Shown: in pieces, positions 1 through 11,442 of the stretch
Layout: every line of letters begins with the position of its first letter
Numbering within the stretch: the first letter of the stretch is position 1
Origin: Deuterostichococcus epilithicus
Lineage: Eukaryota; Chlorophyta; Trebouxiophyceae; Prasiolales; Stichococcaceae
DNA length: 64,000 bases
Assembly (NCBI GenBank): GCA_033439295.1
Contig: JAVTLE010000021.1
Span: forward strand, 806,009-870,008
Direction of reading: 5' to 3'
Program-made: the position numbers and the translations under genes
The notes under the pieces: generated by a model
What the model saw: only the letters and a program-made list of their open reading frames with translations
The model's database searches: none
Told to the model about the DNA's origin: nothing

Positions 1-14
1 TTCTCTGAGTGCAG

Positions 15-507
15 GCAACATGGTGTCGAAGAAACACAAGAAGTACAACGAGGTCAGACCACGAGGCAAACAGCCGAAGTGTTGATTTGGCAGCCTGCCC
101 CTGCAGGCGTCCAAGCTATTGAGACTCCGCATGATGTGTGCGGCATGTGTGTCGCAGGCAGACGACTTCAAATGCCTCATACGTGCCACAGACGGCAAAA
201 AGAAGCTGGCCACTACGGTAGGTCACAGAACTGCATTGCATCCCGACTGCTGCACTGTGAGCTTCTTCTCCTACACGGATTCCCTCAGTTGACCATTGCG
301 AATTGCAGGTCGGGACAAAGGACCATATTAAGTTTCAGATGTCTTACGCCACCATCCTGAAGGTGAGCCTTTCGAATGCACGAGTCTGGTCTAGGCGTGT
401 CATGGCATGCTCCATCAACTGACGCATGCCCGCAATGGCCGCAGGCGCACACAGGGGCATTGAAGCGGAGAGAAAAGGTCAAGGCTGCGAAGAAGCCCAT
501 CGCTTGA
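15..507 (+). CDS. SRP14: Signal recognition particle 14 kDa subunit (SRP14), 5' end outside the window
   Basis: SRP14 pairs with SRP9 on the Alu domain of SRP RNA and slows translation while the ribosome is taken to the ER; it acts in the cytosol. Four exons splice cleanly: 15-52, 158-217, 309-362 and 445-507, all with GT..AG borders. The joined frame carries the family core: DDFKCLIRATDGKKKLATT, then VGTKDHIKFQMSYATILK, then ALKRREKVKAAKKP and a stop. This matches the plant SRP14 pattern RCLIRATDGKK..SVGAKDH..F..SYATILKAHMTALKKRE. About half the protein (the N-terminal beta strands) lies before base 1, so the ATG at 19 is internal. The basic tail is short compared with plants. The 240 bases after the stop separate it from a gene that ends towards it from the other strand. 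Confidence 0.9.
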
Positions 508-746
508 AATTGCTCAGGACGTGGGCAACCCTCTGCTACAGACAGGATTAACGTAAGGGCAGAGAGGAGAGGTTGGAGTGGAGCAGGGGTGGAAAGCAGA
601 TTATGCTGCATATCGTGCTGTGTGTGTCTGGCGGCACGATGTTTACCTAGGTAGTATCGCAAGTGATGATTGATCAACTGACGAACACGAGCAATCCAAG
701 GTCAAGCGCTACGAAGCTTGGAAAGCATGCCGTCTGCTAAGTTGAT

Positions 747-3320
747 TCACTGCTGTGCGTTGTCAGCCTGCCAGGCTGCTAGCCGCTCCTGCATCTGCCG
801 CATCCTCTCTGCCTTGGCCGCTGCCTCTGCTACCTTCTCGTCGTCGCTGCAACTCACAACAGAGCCTGCGAATTAATATCGTCGGTCCGATAAGAGCAGA
901 TGTCGAGATACCCCATCGCTGATGAATTGGAGAATGAGGACTTTGGTGACACACCTGTTGTCTGCCTGCTGTTCGGCCTTCTTTGCAGCGGCCACGCTGG
1001 GCGCCTGCCCCGGCAGAAAGTCCCGCTGCAGGAAGGGTACCTCGACGACATCGCCTTCGACGCCATTCACCTGGACCCGCTTGCCCTCCAGCTGAATCTG
1101 AGCACCCCTGCTGCGGCAGCGCAGGTACGCCAGGGCGAAGGCCTCGCCGCCCGGCCCCGTCACCACGCTGCTGACCTTGCCAATGGTGCTGCCGTCTGGG
1201 CATGGGCGATAAACGGTCAGATAGCCAGCAACTTGACCAACCTTCGCCGCATCAAATGGGAGTGCACGGTGGGCATGGTTCATACTTCTGGAAACACACC
1301 TTCAGTGACGGTGTCGCCACGGGCTGCCGGTGCTGAGAGGCGCACACCGATCAGCTGCTTGGCAATGCCCTTCATGTGCACCTGGCACCAGAGCAGTCCA
1401 AATTATTGGCACCAGTGCCGCGATGCGCCAGCACCGACAGTCAGAGGGCACATCATAGCCTTGAGTAGAGATGTCCACCTTTGCGAGGGTCTCCTGCCCG
1501 ATATAGCAGCCCTTGGCGAGGCTTATGGCGCCATGCAGGCCTGCCTCCAGCGGTGTCACCTCTTCTGTGAGTTCCACCCCGACCTGCTATGCAGCGGCAC
1601 CTTTGGGACAGCCTGTCGGGAGGCATTCGTAGATAGAAACATGATCAGCGCAGTGCACGTTGTCAAACCCACCTGCGGCCGCCCGGCCCTTGTGCATGCC
1701 TGCTGCCAGGCACGGTCGCCCATCGCCACTGCGCCCTGCACAGACACCAAGGCAAGAAATGAGCACACACACAAACATGCAGCTGGGCGACTCACGCGCT
1801 ACGAAGCCGGCTTCTGTCAGAGCCTTCCAAGGAAATCCAACAACCCGCGTCTTGTGTGCCAAACAGCCGGTTTACCTTGACAGACAGGCTCCTCCAGAGT
1901 TCGCCGGCGACTGCCTCGTCGGCGATGAAAGTGAAGTCTGGCCTGCCGAGCGTGCTGGTGGCGGCCACGATCACAGGGCTGCCGCCGCACTGCAGCAGCA
2001 TGTGCCGCCCCGGCCGCATGGCGGCGGCGTCGGCGGCACCGAGCGCCTTGAGCACATCTGGCGCCGTCGGCCCGGCCAGCGTGAGCATCGCTGTACGGGG
2101 CGCAACGTCCATCAACTCCACCTGCCGGCCACGAAGCACGGCCGTGGTGAAAGTTCAGTTTTTGTGAGGCATGCCAGGCTCCTCAGAGAGTCGTGCACTA
2201 AGAAGCCACAGGCACCTGGTTGAGCGTCGCTGAACATGCTGTTTGCACAGGGGAGGCAGCAGCAATTGAGGCGACTTTGCTCTCAACAGGAGGCACCTTG
2301 TCGCCGTAGAGGATGAATTTGTCCAGCCGCGTCATCAGCGTCTGTGTCATTCCCGGGCTGCAGATCAGCAGGATGCCGCTGGGCTGCACGAGGCATGTGG
2401 CCAGGTCCACACAGCGTCCCTGTATGACACATGCGCACGATATTGAAGTTTTCCCAGAAAGGACTGCCAGTGATGCACAGTGCATCTTACGCAGCATCAG
2501 ATGCACCAGCTCACCTGTGCTGTCACAAATACAGTGTCGCAGCCCTCGCCGGGCGAAAGTGATGTGATGTCCGCCGTGCTCTGGCCGTGCAGGAAGCTGG
2601 CCCTGTCATCCCCGCTGACGCGTATCCGGCCCCAGTGCGACCTGTCAGCAACAGATCATCAGCTAAAGGACGTACAGGAGTCACAGTGCACCGTTGAGCG
2701 GCCATTAAGCATATGTTTTAGGGTTATTTCGACAGTTATTTCGGCAGTGCGATCTATGATGACCACCTGTCCACGATGACCGCGCCCCTCTCCAGCGTCC
2801 AGGCGGCGTCTTCGTCGTTGTCAAACGTTTGAGGCACGCCCTCGTCCTGCATCATGCAAAGCAATTTGAGAGGGCCGACAGGCAGCTGAGCAATGTGCCG
2901 CCGCTGCCGGCATGCACTACAACTTTGTCGCTGATACATATATCTGGAGACGCTGCATCCGCTCACCGAGAACTCCGTGCACCCCGCGTCGACTTCATAC
3001 GACCGCAGATCGGCGTCCACATCTGGGGCTTCCAAATCCAGCATGTCCAGTTCCGCAGCGCGCGCAGGTCGGCACGGTTCTCTGGTGTGGAGAAGCCGGA
3101 CTGCTCGTCTGCAATCCGGAAAAATATTAAAGACCTTCAATCCCGAAAGGTTGTGGCACTGATCAGTGCTGTGAGAGGCATGACGAGCCGACCTTGCCGC
3201 GGGCATGCGCCTGGGGTGGTGCTGGCATGGCAGACATGCGCTGCATCTGCGTGCGGTGAAGCCAGCAGAACTGAGTGCGGGATGAGTGCAGATCTGAAGC
3301 ATGTTGACGACGTTTTTCAA
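747..3320 (-). CDS. Plastid IBA57/YgfZ-like (GcvT-fold) Fe-S assembly protein
   Basis: This is a homologue of the plant chloroplast glycine-cleavage-T-like protein (Arabidopsis At1g60990 type), the plastid relative of IBA57/YgfZ, which supports [4Fe-4S] maturation using folate. About ten exons are seen. The start at 3320 gives a Ser/Arg-rich transit peptide; exons 3320-3193 and 3108-2967 join in phase. Then follow TFDNDEDAAWTLERGAVIVD (about 2846-2767), SHWGRIRVSGDDRASFLHGQ (from 2641), LDKFILYGDK, a block starting VELMDVAPRTAMLTLAGP (near 2110), and LEAGLHGAISLAKGCYIGQE (near 1520). KGCYIGQE is the family signature, with its Cys intact. The C-terminal beta-barrel ends in a charged helix at 747. 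No cleavage-system neighbours are present, which fits IBA57 rather than true T-protein. Some inner borders are approximate. Confidence 0.87.
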
Positions 3321-4358
3321 CGGCAGAGTCCTGCGTCGAACGTGGGATTTCTGGCTTGCAATGGGATGAGCTACAAGTCAAACCCTGAAGAGGATCTGTA
3401 CATCGACTGCTGGCGACGACTGCATGCAAACCTGAGAGGAGAAACTGCAACGCGTACTTGTGAGAAGAAAGGAGCACAACTGCTTGATTTCAATGCATGC
3501 AGAACTGCAGAGGCCCTGTGGCAAATGCGCAGCACAGCACAAGTGGCCTCAGTGCACGCTCAGGGGTAGATGTTGCGCCTTGTTGCGAGAAGGGGGAATG
3601 AGAAGGAGGTATTATATGACACCTCTGCAGATAAAAGTATTGTGGAGTTGTGCATTGTACCGCGGCGCGGTTACAAAGAGTCTGACGACAGTGTGCTCAA
3701 CTGCGGTGTCGTATTTCAAAACAGACACAAGGATTTGTGGACAAACTAAAACCACGGCATGCAGACCTACAGACGCACCTACACCAAGTCCAGTTCGGGT
3801 TATGACGGAGCGGGCAATGCACCTGGACTATTGCCCTTCCTGGCGCCCACAGCCAGCACACTGCGGCTCGGGCTGGCGCTCATCACGGCCAGGGCAGTGA
3901 TGCGCCGCCGCAGATGGCAAAAACCACACAGCGAAAGGCCCGCAACGCCTGGAGGCCGGCCGCGCTGCGCTCAAAGCCGCCGCCGATCGTGCCGCCGCTG
4001 CTCGAGCCTGCCTGATCGGGCACACAGGGTGGGGGCCGCCCAGCTGAGGTGGGCGACCGGGACATCATCAGCAGCTTTTGGGGGGCGGCACTGGCTGTGG
4101 GGGCGGACGCACGAGCCGCCAGGGCTCGGCGGGCAGTCTGCCATCAGCGGGCGTGCCGCAAGGCTGGCTCCCTCCGCACTCCACACACCACTGGCAGCTC
4201 GCCCCTCCGCGCACACACACACAGCTCCCACACAGAGGGACAGGATCAGGCATGCAGGGTTATCAAGAAGCACAGGGCAGCAGCTGGGTATGGCTGCGGG
4301 GCCCGGCGCCGGCAGAGCGTCACGCAGCTGCAGCGCCTGCAGTGCCGCCGTGCCGGCA
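3321..4358. other. Intergenic stretch with no gene seen
   Basis: This lies between the start of the IBA57-like gene and the stop of the SAC3A-like gene, so it should hold the promoter of the first and the 3' UTR of the second. Open frames here (for example 3828-4547 in several frames) overlap one another, lack family likeness and have no convincing splice pattern. A short CA microsatellite lies at 4211-4223. Confidence 0.5.
3671..3675 (-). terminator. Candidate TGTAA poly(A) signal for the SAC3A-like gene
   Basis: TGTAA on the minus strand, about 690 bases past the stop at 4359. TGTAA is the usual chlorophyte polyadenylation signal. The distance is long for a 3' UTR, so the assignment is tentative. 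Confidence 0.3.
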
Positions 4359-7300
4359 TCACGAAACCTCGGAGCTGACGCGGGTCAGGAAATCTGTCAG
4401 GTCGAGGTTTTCATCGCCGTGCGCGACAGCAGTGGCCTCCTGCACCGTGTGCAACTGCCCGGCGCTGGCCTTGCAGTCCAACATCGGGACGGCGCTCACC
4501 TCGCCTGTGCAGCAGTCACATCTCTCAGGCCACTTTTGTCAGTATAGGCGCGGGCACATAGGCCACGTGGATTGCGCATGGATGCATCATAGTTTCACTC
4601 TGCTTGCAAACGAGCAGAGCAGCCGAATCCATCGAGGCATCTGCAGGGGCCGCATGGCTTCGAAGGCCTTACCTGCTGTTGCGTCGTTGACGACGGCGCC
4701 ATGCGCCTGCAGCCACTGAACACATACCTGCACGCCGGCTGCCTCGTCCTCCTGCGCATTGGTCAGCAGTGCGATCTACGCAGAACTCTTGAAAGTATGG
4801 AAGGCATGCAATTTGAGATAGCAGATGGTCAGGTTGAGTGATGGAGCTAGTACAATGGCGCCGCGGCAACAATACGTGACTTCTCAAGATGACAGGGGCC
4901 CGGAACATACAGGCAGCCACGAGGTGAAGGCAGCCAAACGGGCAGCTTTGCAGCGCCCACCTCTGGCCGGTGCCGGCCAGGGAAGACGGCCGCGGAGCAG
5001 CCCGGCAGCACCTTTAGCGCCGCGGCTTCCCCCTCCTCCGCCCGCCCGCCGGCGCCGCTGGTGCCGGCGCCGCCGGTGGCGGCTCCCTTTCGGGGCGAGA
5101 AGCCCAGCAGCCGCGCCACGAAGTCCACGGCGACGACCGGCTTAAAGGCTCGCACGAGGGTGTTGAGCGCGCGCCAGCGCACCACCGCCACGAACATGTC
5201 CAGCAGCGCCCGACCCATTCCCGACGCCGTGGCATACAGTCGGAAGAAAGCTGCATAGTCGTCGGTGTACACCGTCTGCCGCACCGCCAGCGCGTGCGCC
5301 ACCGCCGGCTGCGCCGCCATCTGCAGGGTCGAACAAAGCGGACGGTTAAGTCCCTTTCTCACGAGGTCTCTGTCCTGCTGCACAGGTGGTCGGTCATTGC
5401 TTATGACGATGCACCATGCACCACAGGCGGCCAACCGGATATAGTTGACGAATGGGCAGTGGGCAACAGGCATGTATGCCACCGGAAATAACAGCTGCAA
5501 GGGTGCTCGGCATGACATCATTGTCCAGGGGCGAACTGCAGCATGGCCAGAACTGTATGGCAGCAAAACGCACCTCTGCAGTCACCAGGCGCAGCGCAGA
5601 CAGCAGCGCTGAGGTCTCGCCGCCGCGCGCATGCACCGTCTGGTACAGCACCCGGTATGCCAAAAATTCCGCCGATGCCGCATGCGGCACTGCCTGCACA
5701 CAGCAGCAGACGACAAAGTAAGCAGCTGACTTTCAGGTTGCGAGGGGCTGCCCGCTACTGAATGCATGCCGTCGTATGTGCCCTAAGCCACGTCCCAAAG
5801 TACAGTCGGCTGCTGAAAGGGGGTGTCTTCTTGATGGAGAAGACTTCCCACGTTGCCAGCGCCACATGCCTCACAGCTCAGATCGCGACCAGTTGACAGT
5901 CGGATTGTAAACGCACAAATGGCCACACCTCCAGGGCGAGAGCATTGAGCTGCGTCTGGCACTGGTTGTACTCGGAGACATCGCCGTACTCTAAGGCCGC
6001 CCGCGCATGCGCCTCATAGATGCGCACTGCCAGCTCGTTGCGCAGGTGCTGTACCGTGCAGTCCTGCCGCATCCCCTGCGCATTTGGCCCGACAGTTCAT
6101 CAGCAACATTGCGGCGCTGAGGGTGCGGATCCGGGTATCTGTGGACGCACAGCGCAGACTTCATGGACACAGGCCATCCTCCTCGAGGGCAGGAGGCAGT
6201 AGACATTGCCCTGATGGGGACTCTGCTGAGCCGGCGCCGGTGCAGGGCCCGGCTTACAACGGTGCAGGGCCCGGCTTATAAGGTAGCCCTATGCTGCGGA
6301 GCAAGGAGATGCATCATTGGAGCAAACATATCGTAATACTAGATGTTGAAGGAGCCCATTACCTTGAACTGGTCCAGCACGTAGAGGTACTTCGTCTGCC
6401 CGCCGCGGATGAGGCGCAGCAGGCGGTCCAGGGCTGCCGCCAGCACCGGCTCCGGCCGCACAGTGGCGGGGTCCGGCGCGGACGTCAGCCGAAAGTAGCT
6501 CTTCTCCAGCTGCTGACTTGTGCCCTGTGCACAACAAACCCACGAACCACATCAAGTTTTGCTTTCGCAGCATGGCACGCAAGCTGCGCGAATGGATCAG
6601 TCTAGCGCAGCAGAACAGGTCATTTTTCTGGCATGCCGCTTCCTCCGTCGGGGCACATGTCAGTGGGAGGTCCTGCAGCACTGACTGCAAGGCTTGCTTG
6701 TGGTTCACGTGCCAGGGTCCAGCTATACAATCAATGTACGGCTTGCACTAGCACGGGCTCACGGCCTGTTGCCAGGCAATCACTCAAGATTCTCAGGGAA
6801 ACTGGTTCTGTCAATGTCACAGACCTTGATGGTGAACTGCTCCAGGTCGATCTCCTCGTTGTAGTCGTCGGCGCCAGCAGCGGCCATCGCCATGATGAGG
6901 TCGCGGCGCGTGGGGCCATCGCGCCCGCCGCCGCCGCCCGCGGCGCCGCTCAGCAGGTTCTCTGCGTGGCCGCTGCCGAAGCGCCCAGCGCGCCTCGCCC
7001 GCCGCCGTTCCTCCGCGGTGCTCAGCGGTGGGTGGTTGCCGCCGTGCTGCTTCCTGCTGCCGTATTGCTTCCTGCTGCCGCCGCGGTCGTCAGAGTCGCT
7101 GGAGTCCGAGCTCGACGGCGACCGCACATATTTGTTGGTCCTGCCCTTACCCTTGCCCTGCGTGATCCCATGTGATCGTGGCATGGCATCTGACGAAGCA
7201 CGGCGCGGACACCCTGATGACTGTCTGGATATGGAACACAGCTTCTTGGGGGCAGCCAGGTCTCATTGTGACGCTTCTCCGCTAAATGTGACAAATCGAT

Positions 7301-9386
7301 CGAATGTAGACGGGACAAGCAGCGGTGACTTGAGAACCACAAAGGCGAGGTCGGCAGCACCTTGACAAGGGAGGAGATGGTGCACAGCAGCGGCGCACGC
7401 ACCTGGAGCCTCTGCCGCTTCCGCTCCTGCTGGTCCTGGTGCCAGTCAGGCGGCTCCCGCGCATCCGGCACCGGCATCGGGATGCCCTTAGCTGCAGCGC
7501 CCGCCCACGGCTCCGGCCCCCGCCGCACCAGGTCCCACCGGCTGCGCTTCCCTGGCGAGCCTGCGCTGGGTGCACCAGTGTGAGGACCCCGAAGCCTGCA
7601 GATGTGCGCAGGGGCCGGCAAGGTGCGCGTCGACTGCAGGATGCCAGGGCGGGACCGACGCCGCGCGCAGAGCAGCATGGCACGGCTTGAAGGAGAGGAG
7701 GCAACAGGTGCGCACCGCTCTGCAGGCTGTTGACGGCGCCCGCCGGCCCGGCGCCAACGCCCCCAAGCGTGCCAAGGCTGGGCAGCGGCAGCGTATCCCA
7801 GTTGGTCATCCACAGCTCGCCCTTCGCGGAGGCAGCGTCTATGACCGCCTTGAGTGCCGGCGTCATGACGCGCTTTTGCTCCGGCAATTTCGCCGCCAGA
7901 AAAGCCCGCTCCACGTACGCCCGCATCGCGGGCGGGAATTGCGATGACTTCACCGCAGGCGGTGTGGTGGGCTTGTCGGCCACCTAGAAGCCAGTCGCAA
8001 TGTCAGCACTTCGGACGTGGCCGCAGGCTGCATTTTGAAGAGTGCAAGCATCAGAAACTCGAGCAATGCAGCAGGTGCACGGCGGGCCGGGTTCATATGC
8101 AGTGTGAAGCGGTGGCTGCTACTCGTGACCAAAGGCACATGGCGTACATGCATGTGTGATGGGTGATGCCCAGATCGAGCTTTCACCTTGACATAGGCGG
8201 GCGAGCTGGCAGCCGCAAAGGCATTTCTGCCGCCCAGCTTGAGCCGGCTGGGCTGCGGCTGGATGCTGAAAGACTTTGCAATGCCCGGCTTGGCAGCGCC
8301 GGCGCTAGTGTTCTGTGCCTGCATCGCGCTGGCGACCTTGGCGGCCGCCTTCTGCCATGGCGCGGCATTGCTGCTCACGGGCGGCTGGGCTGCTGCCGCT
8401 GCTGCCGGAGCCTGCGCAGGCGGCAGAGCAGGCGCGGCAGGCGGCGCGGCGGGCAACGCGACTGTGCCATAAACCTGTGCCTGGTAGCTGCGGCGGCACG
8501 CAAGTCGTAGGAACTCAGTGCATGCAACATGTAGGGACTCAGCTCGTCCAAAATACGAAATTCTGTCTTGTGTCACATCAGCCAAGGGACCGCAAGCAAT
8601 AGCTACAGGTGAACGAGGTCGACTTGGCTCCAGCTAGTCTTGCAAATCTCCGAATGGTAAGAATGGTCCCAACCTGGGGTATGCAGCGGACTGCTGAGGC
8701 GCCGCATATCCAGGCCAGTGCTGCTGCGGCGGCTGCGGCGGTTGTGGCTGTTGTGGCGGCGCCTGCGGCGGCGCCGTGCCGTATGCGCCGTAGTACGCAT
8801 TGTACTGCTGGTAGTACGCTGCATATGCGGCCGGATCGTATTGTGCATACCCGTTGTGTGCCGTTGGCGCCTGCGGTGCGCATCGGGAGGTTGGAGGTTG
8901 TTTCAGCGCATCACTGGATGCAGCAGGACCGGGTCGGCATGAGCGAATCCAGCAGCTGAGAGCTGAGGAACCTAAAGGAAAGCGGCAGGTTCTGTCGATA
9001 CTTTGTAGCAGGGTGGGACCCAGAGCACCTGAGGCGCGGCAGGGTCTCCTGGCGGAGGAGCTGGAGGGGCTGCGGCGCCATCGGGCTCGGGCGGCGGCCC
9101 TGGCGGGAGCGGCGGCGCCTCCGGCGCCTCAGTCGAGCTGATTGGCGGTGCAGCGTAGCCGGCTGTCTGTTGCTGGTGCTGGTGCTGCTGCGGATGTTGG
9201 TAGTACTGAGCAAAGTACGCCTGCTGCTGCTGCTGATACTGCTGCTGGTACCACTGCGAAGGTGCAGGAAATGCTTAGCATGGATACACAGACGAGTCAA
9301 CAATAGAGGCTCTATGCGAATGCCGTTGCTCGGTCTGAGGCAGTTACCTGCTGGTGAGCGGCCGCGGCCGCCGCTGCGTCAGCCAT
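4359..9386 (-). CDS. SAC3/THP3-family protein (SAC3A/LENG8-like), PCI-type mRNA processing/export factor
   Basis: A homologue of plant SAC3A and yeast Thp3, nuclear PCI proteins that couple transcription, splicing and mRNA export. The start at 9386 (MADAAAAAAAHQQ) opens a long Gln/Tyr/Pro-rich N-terminus with runs of GYAQYDPAAYAAYYQQYNAY type (9300-8400). Conserved blocks follow in order: FPPAMRAYVERAFLAA and MTNWDTLPLP (7980-7730), GSPGKRSRWDLV (7560), an acidic/basic linker, DYNEEIDLEQFTIK, then GTSQQLEKSYFRLTSAPDP and TKYLYVLDQFK (6530-6360), MRQDCTVQHLRNELAVRIYE and YNQCQTQLNAL (6080-5925), AYRVLYQTVHARGG (5680), the PCI core (5320-5000), WLQAHGAVV (4720) and DCKASAGQLHTVQEATAVAH before the stop at 4359. 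Exons join in frame at GT..AG sites, and length and order fit the family. An intron at 6239-6282 holds a tandem repeat. It is head to head with the next gene, 182 bases apart. Confidence 0.9.
6239..6282. repeat. 22-bp tandem duplication in a SAC3A-like intron
   Basis: Two adjacent 22-base copies, 6239-6260 and 6261-6282, share GGTGCAGGGCCCGGCTTA and differ only in the last few bases. They lie between the exon starting about 6080 and the one ending about 6360, so they do not affect the protein. Confidence 0.85.
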
Positions 9387-9568
9387 CGCAGCAACGCCCG
9401 AGGTCGCTCGTTTCCAGAATGTGGAACAATGACGCCCAACAAAGCAAACTCTGGACTGGCGCACCACATCTGCACATGTCAGGCCTCAAGGGAGATGAAG
9501 TGGTTGCTGGCGGAATTTTCCGCAATCGAAACTGCAGTCCCCTGTCATGTGACACCTAAGCAGAGATC

Positions 9569-11109
9569 TTGCAGGTGCAGCGGATATGGAAGTGCGTGTT
9601 GTGCAACGCTGCGCACAAATTTGCAGACTTGAAGCCCAGGCATATCGCTGCTAGTGTGATGCGCACGGCTGCACGGCTTTCTGGGTCGACCGGTGGCACC
9701 CATCGCGACCTGGTCCCCGACAGGTTCGAGTGGATTCTGTGTTGCAGGATTCTGCCACGCCGGACCAGCAGCAGGCACGTCGTGCACGCGCAGCAGCGAG
9801 CTTCCAGCAAAAGGCAGCCGAAGGACCCCGGGCAATTCAAGGACTTTGACGAAATCAGGTCTCGGCTGCATGGAGAGACAGCGGCTTCGGGCTTTGTGTC
9901 GGGTATCATCAACACGCTGAGCAGCAGCGCATTCGGCAGGACATCCAGGTGTGCCGCCTCCAGCAGCGCTCTGGCTTTCGGAACCACCCTGCAAAGCAGC
10001 TTGGCCTAATGATTGTGAACAAGGTGGCGCGCCTTCGTCATGACTTGTACACTCATGCTCCACCTGCTGCATTGCAGCGGGGCGTCAGAGGGGCACCGTG
10101 ACATCGCCGGCCGTGTCTATCGCTGGTTCCTGGACCGACAGCAGGCAGACACGCTGCAGAGCGGCGTCGAGCTGCGCCCGGGCTTCTCGGAGCATGCGCG
10201 CAGCTCAGACAGCTCGCACACGGAGCCCTGGCAAGCACACTCACCAGATGCGGCGGCCGGGCCAGCAGCAACCGGCCTGCGCGGCGTCCAAGTGTGCTCA
10301 TTGACCAGTGAAACTATTGTCGCACTGAGGGATCGGTTGACCTATGATGATGCGGTCACAGGCCTGCATCTGCTGAGAGCCCGTTCGTGCGTTGTGTTTG
10401 AACAGGTGGTGTTTCAGTGCTCAGAGGATGCGGCAGCGGCAATGGCAAAACGATACCCGGCCTTGGCCGACATGTCGGCGATGCAGCTGCAGTCTGTACT
10501 CGTCGCCATGAAGGTGCGGCCCCATGCAGGCCACCTTCACCGTAAAGGCTTGAGCTGAATGGGTTGTTGCGCCTCAGCCCACAACTCGTGCCGAGCAACT
10601 CAGAATGAAGCCTGCGTGGCGTCACTTCTGAGATCCCACAAAACGTTAGCCAATGCTCCTTGTCGACAATGGCGGCAATGCAGGGCGTATTGCCGGGCGT
10701 GGATGTCTCAGAACTCGTGCAGCTGCACCCGCGGGCGTTCCTTGACCCGCCGCAGCCGGAAATGATTGCGCGGCTGGCAGAGGTGAACGACCTGCTGCGG
10801 GCGGAGCTGGACGGCGCTGACATCGATAGGATGCTGACGGAGGACCCGCTGCTGCTGACGCAAAACCCTGCATCCTTGTCGAAAGGTGACGAAACAAAAA
10901 TCAGAGCACACACACCTGTTCACGGCTCATGCATGGCAGTGCTGAGCCTGCACCTGCACCCTGAGACACGGCCTTTGCATGCTGCAGGGCTCGAAGAGTT
11001 GCATAAGCTCTGGGAAGTGGACGCTGCGGCGCTGGCTGACAGCGATCCATGGAAGCTGGCGCTAGCTGTGCGTGCGCTGAGTCCCGTCGGGCCACCACGA
11101 CGATTTTGA
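9569..11109 (+). CDS. Orphan protein with mTERF-like helical repeats, possibly organellar
   Basis: Not recognised as a named gene. One frame from 9569 begins with an Arg/Ser/Ala-rich, acid-poor stretch that could be an organelle transit peptide. It joins in phase at about 9950/10080 to EGHRDIAGRVYRWFLDRQ and continues through YPALADMSAMQLQSVLVAMK. The next exon (from 10685) carries LPGVDVSELVQLHPRAFL followed by LRAELDGADIDRMLTEDPLL, two alpha-helical units of a kind also met in mTERF proteins. The last exon (10987-11109) has LWEVDAAALADSDPWKLALA and ends SPVGPPRRF. The exons share phase and good splice sites. A stretch near 10290-10404 could be exon or intron. Start and family are uncertain; DNA/RNA binding in an organelle is only a guess from the repeat style. 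Confidence 0.6.
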
Positions 11110-11360
11110 GCCATGGAAGGGCGGACGGACCCATGTATCATACGAAAGGAGGTAGACACGCGACAATATGAGGGTCGCAGCGTGAGGATGAGCAAACGAG
11201 CATACAGATGCCGTGTGTTTGGCAGGCGCAAACTATGCTGTTACTGTGCACCGTTGCCGTGGTTCCTGTTGGATTTGTTACTGGTCAAGTTCTGTTTTGG
11301 TCCACCTCTTGTTCAAGACTGTTAGACATTTAACATCGAAGTGCACGAATACATGTGATC

Positions 11361-11365
11361 TGTAA
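11361..11365 (+). terminator. TGTAA poly(A) signal for the mTERF-like orphan
   Basis: TGTAA lies 252 bases after the stop at 11109, a plausible 3' UTR length. The convergent neighbour ends at 11443, so the two transcripts end close together. Confidence 0.5.
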
Positions 11366-11442
11366 CCCTGGCCCCGCTCTTGGACGAGGGCTCTGTCTGC
11401 TGTACCCACTTGGTCACCTCATCGCAGCTCACCAATTGCCTC

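Noticed and set aside
747-3320. Reading the GcvT-like gene as true glycine-cleavage T-protein
   Set aside because: The KGCYIGQE motif and the block order match the IBA57/YgfZ and plant At1g60990 group instead.
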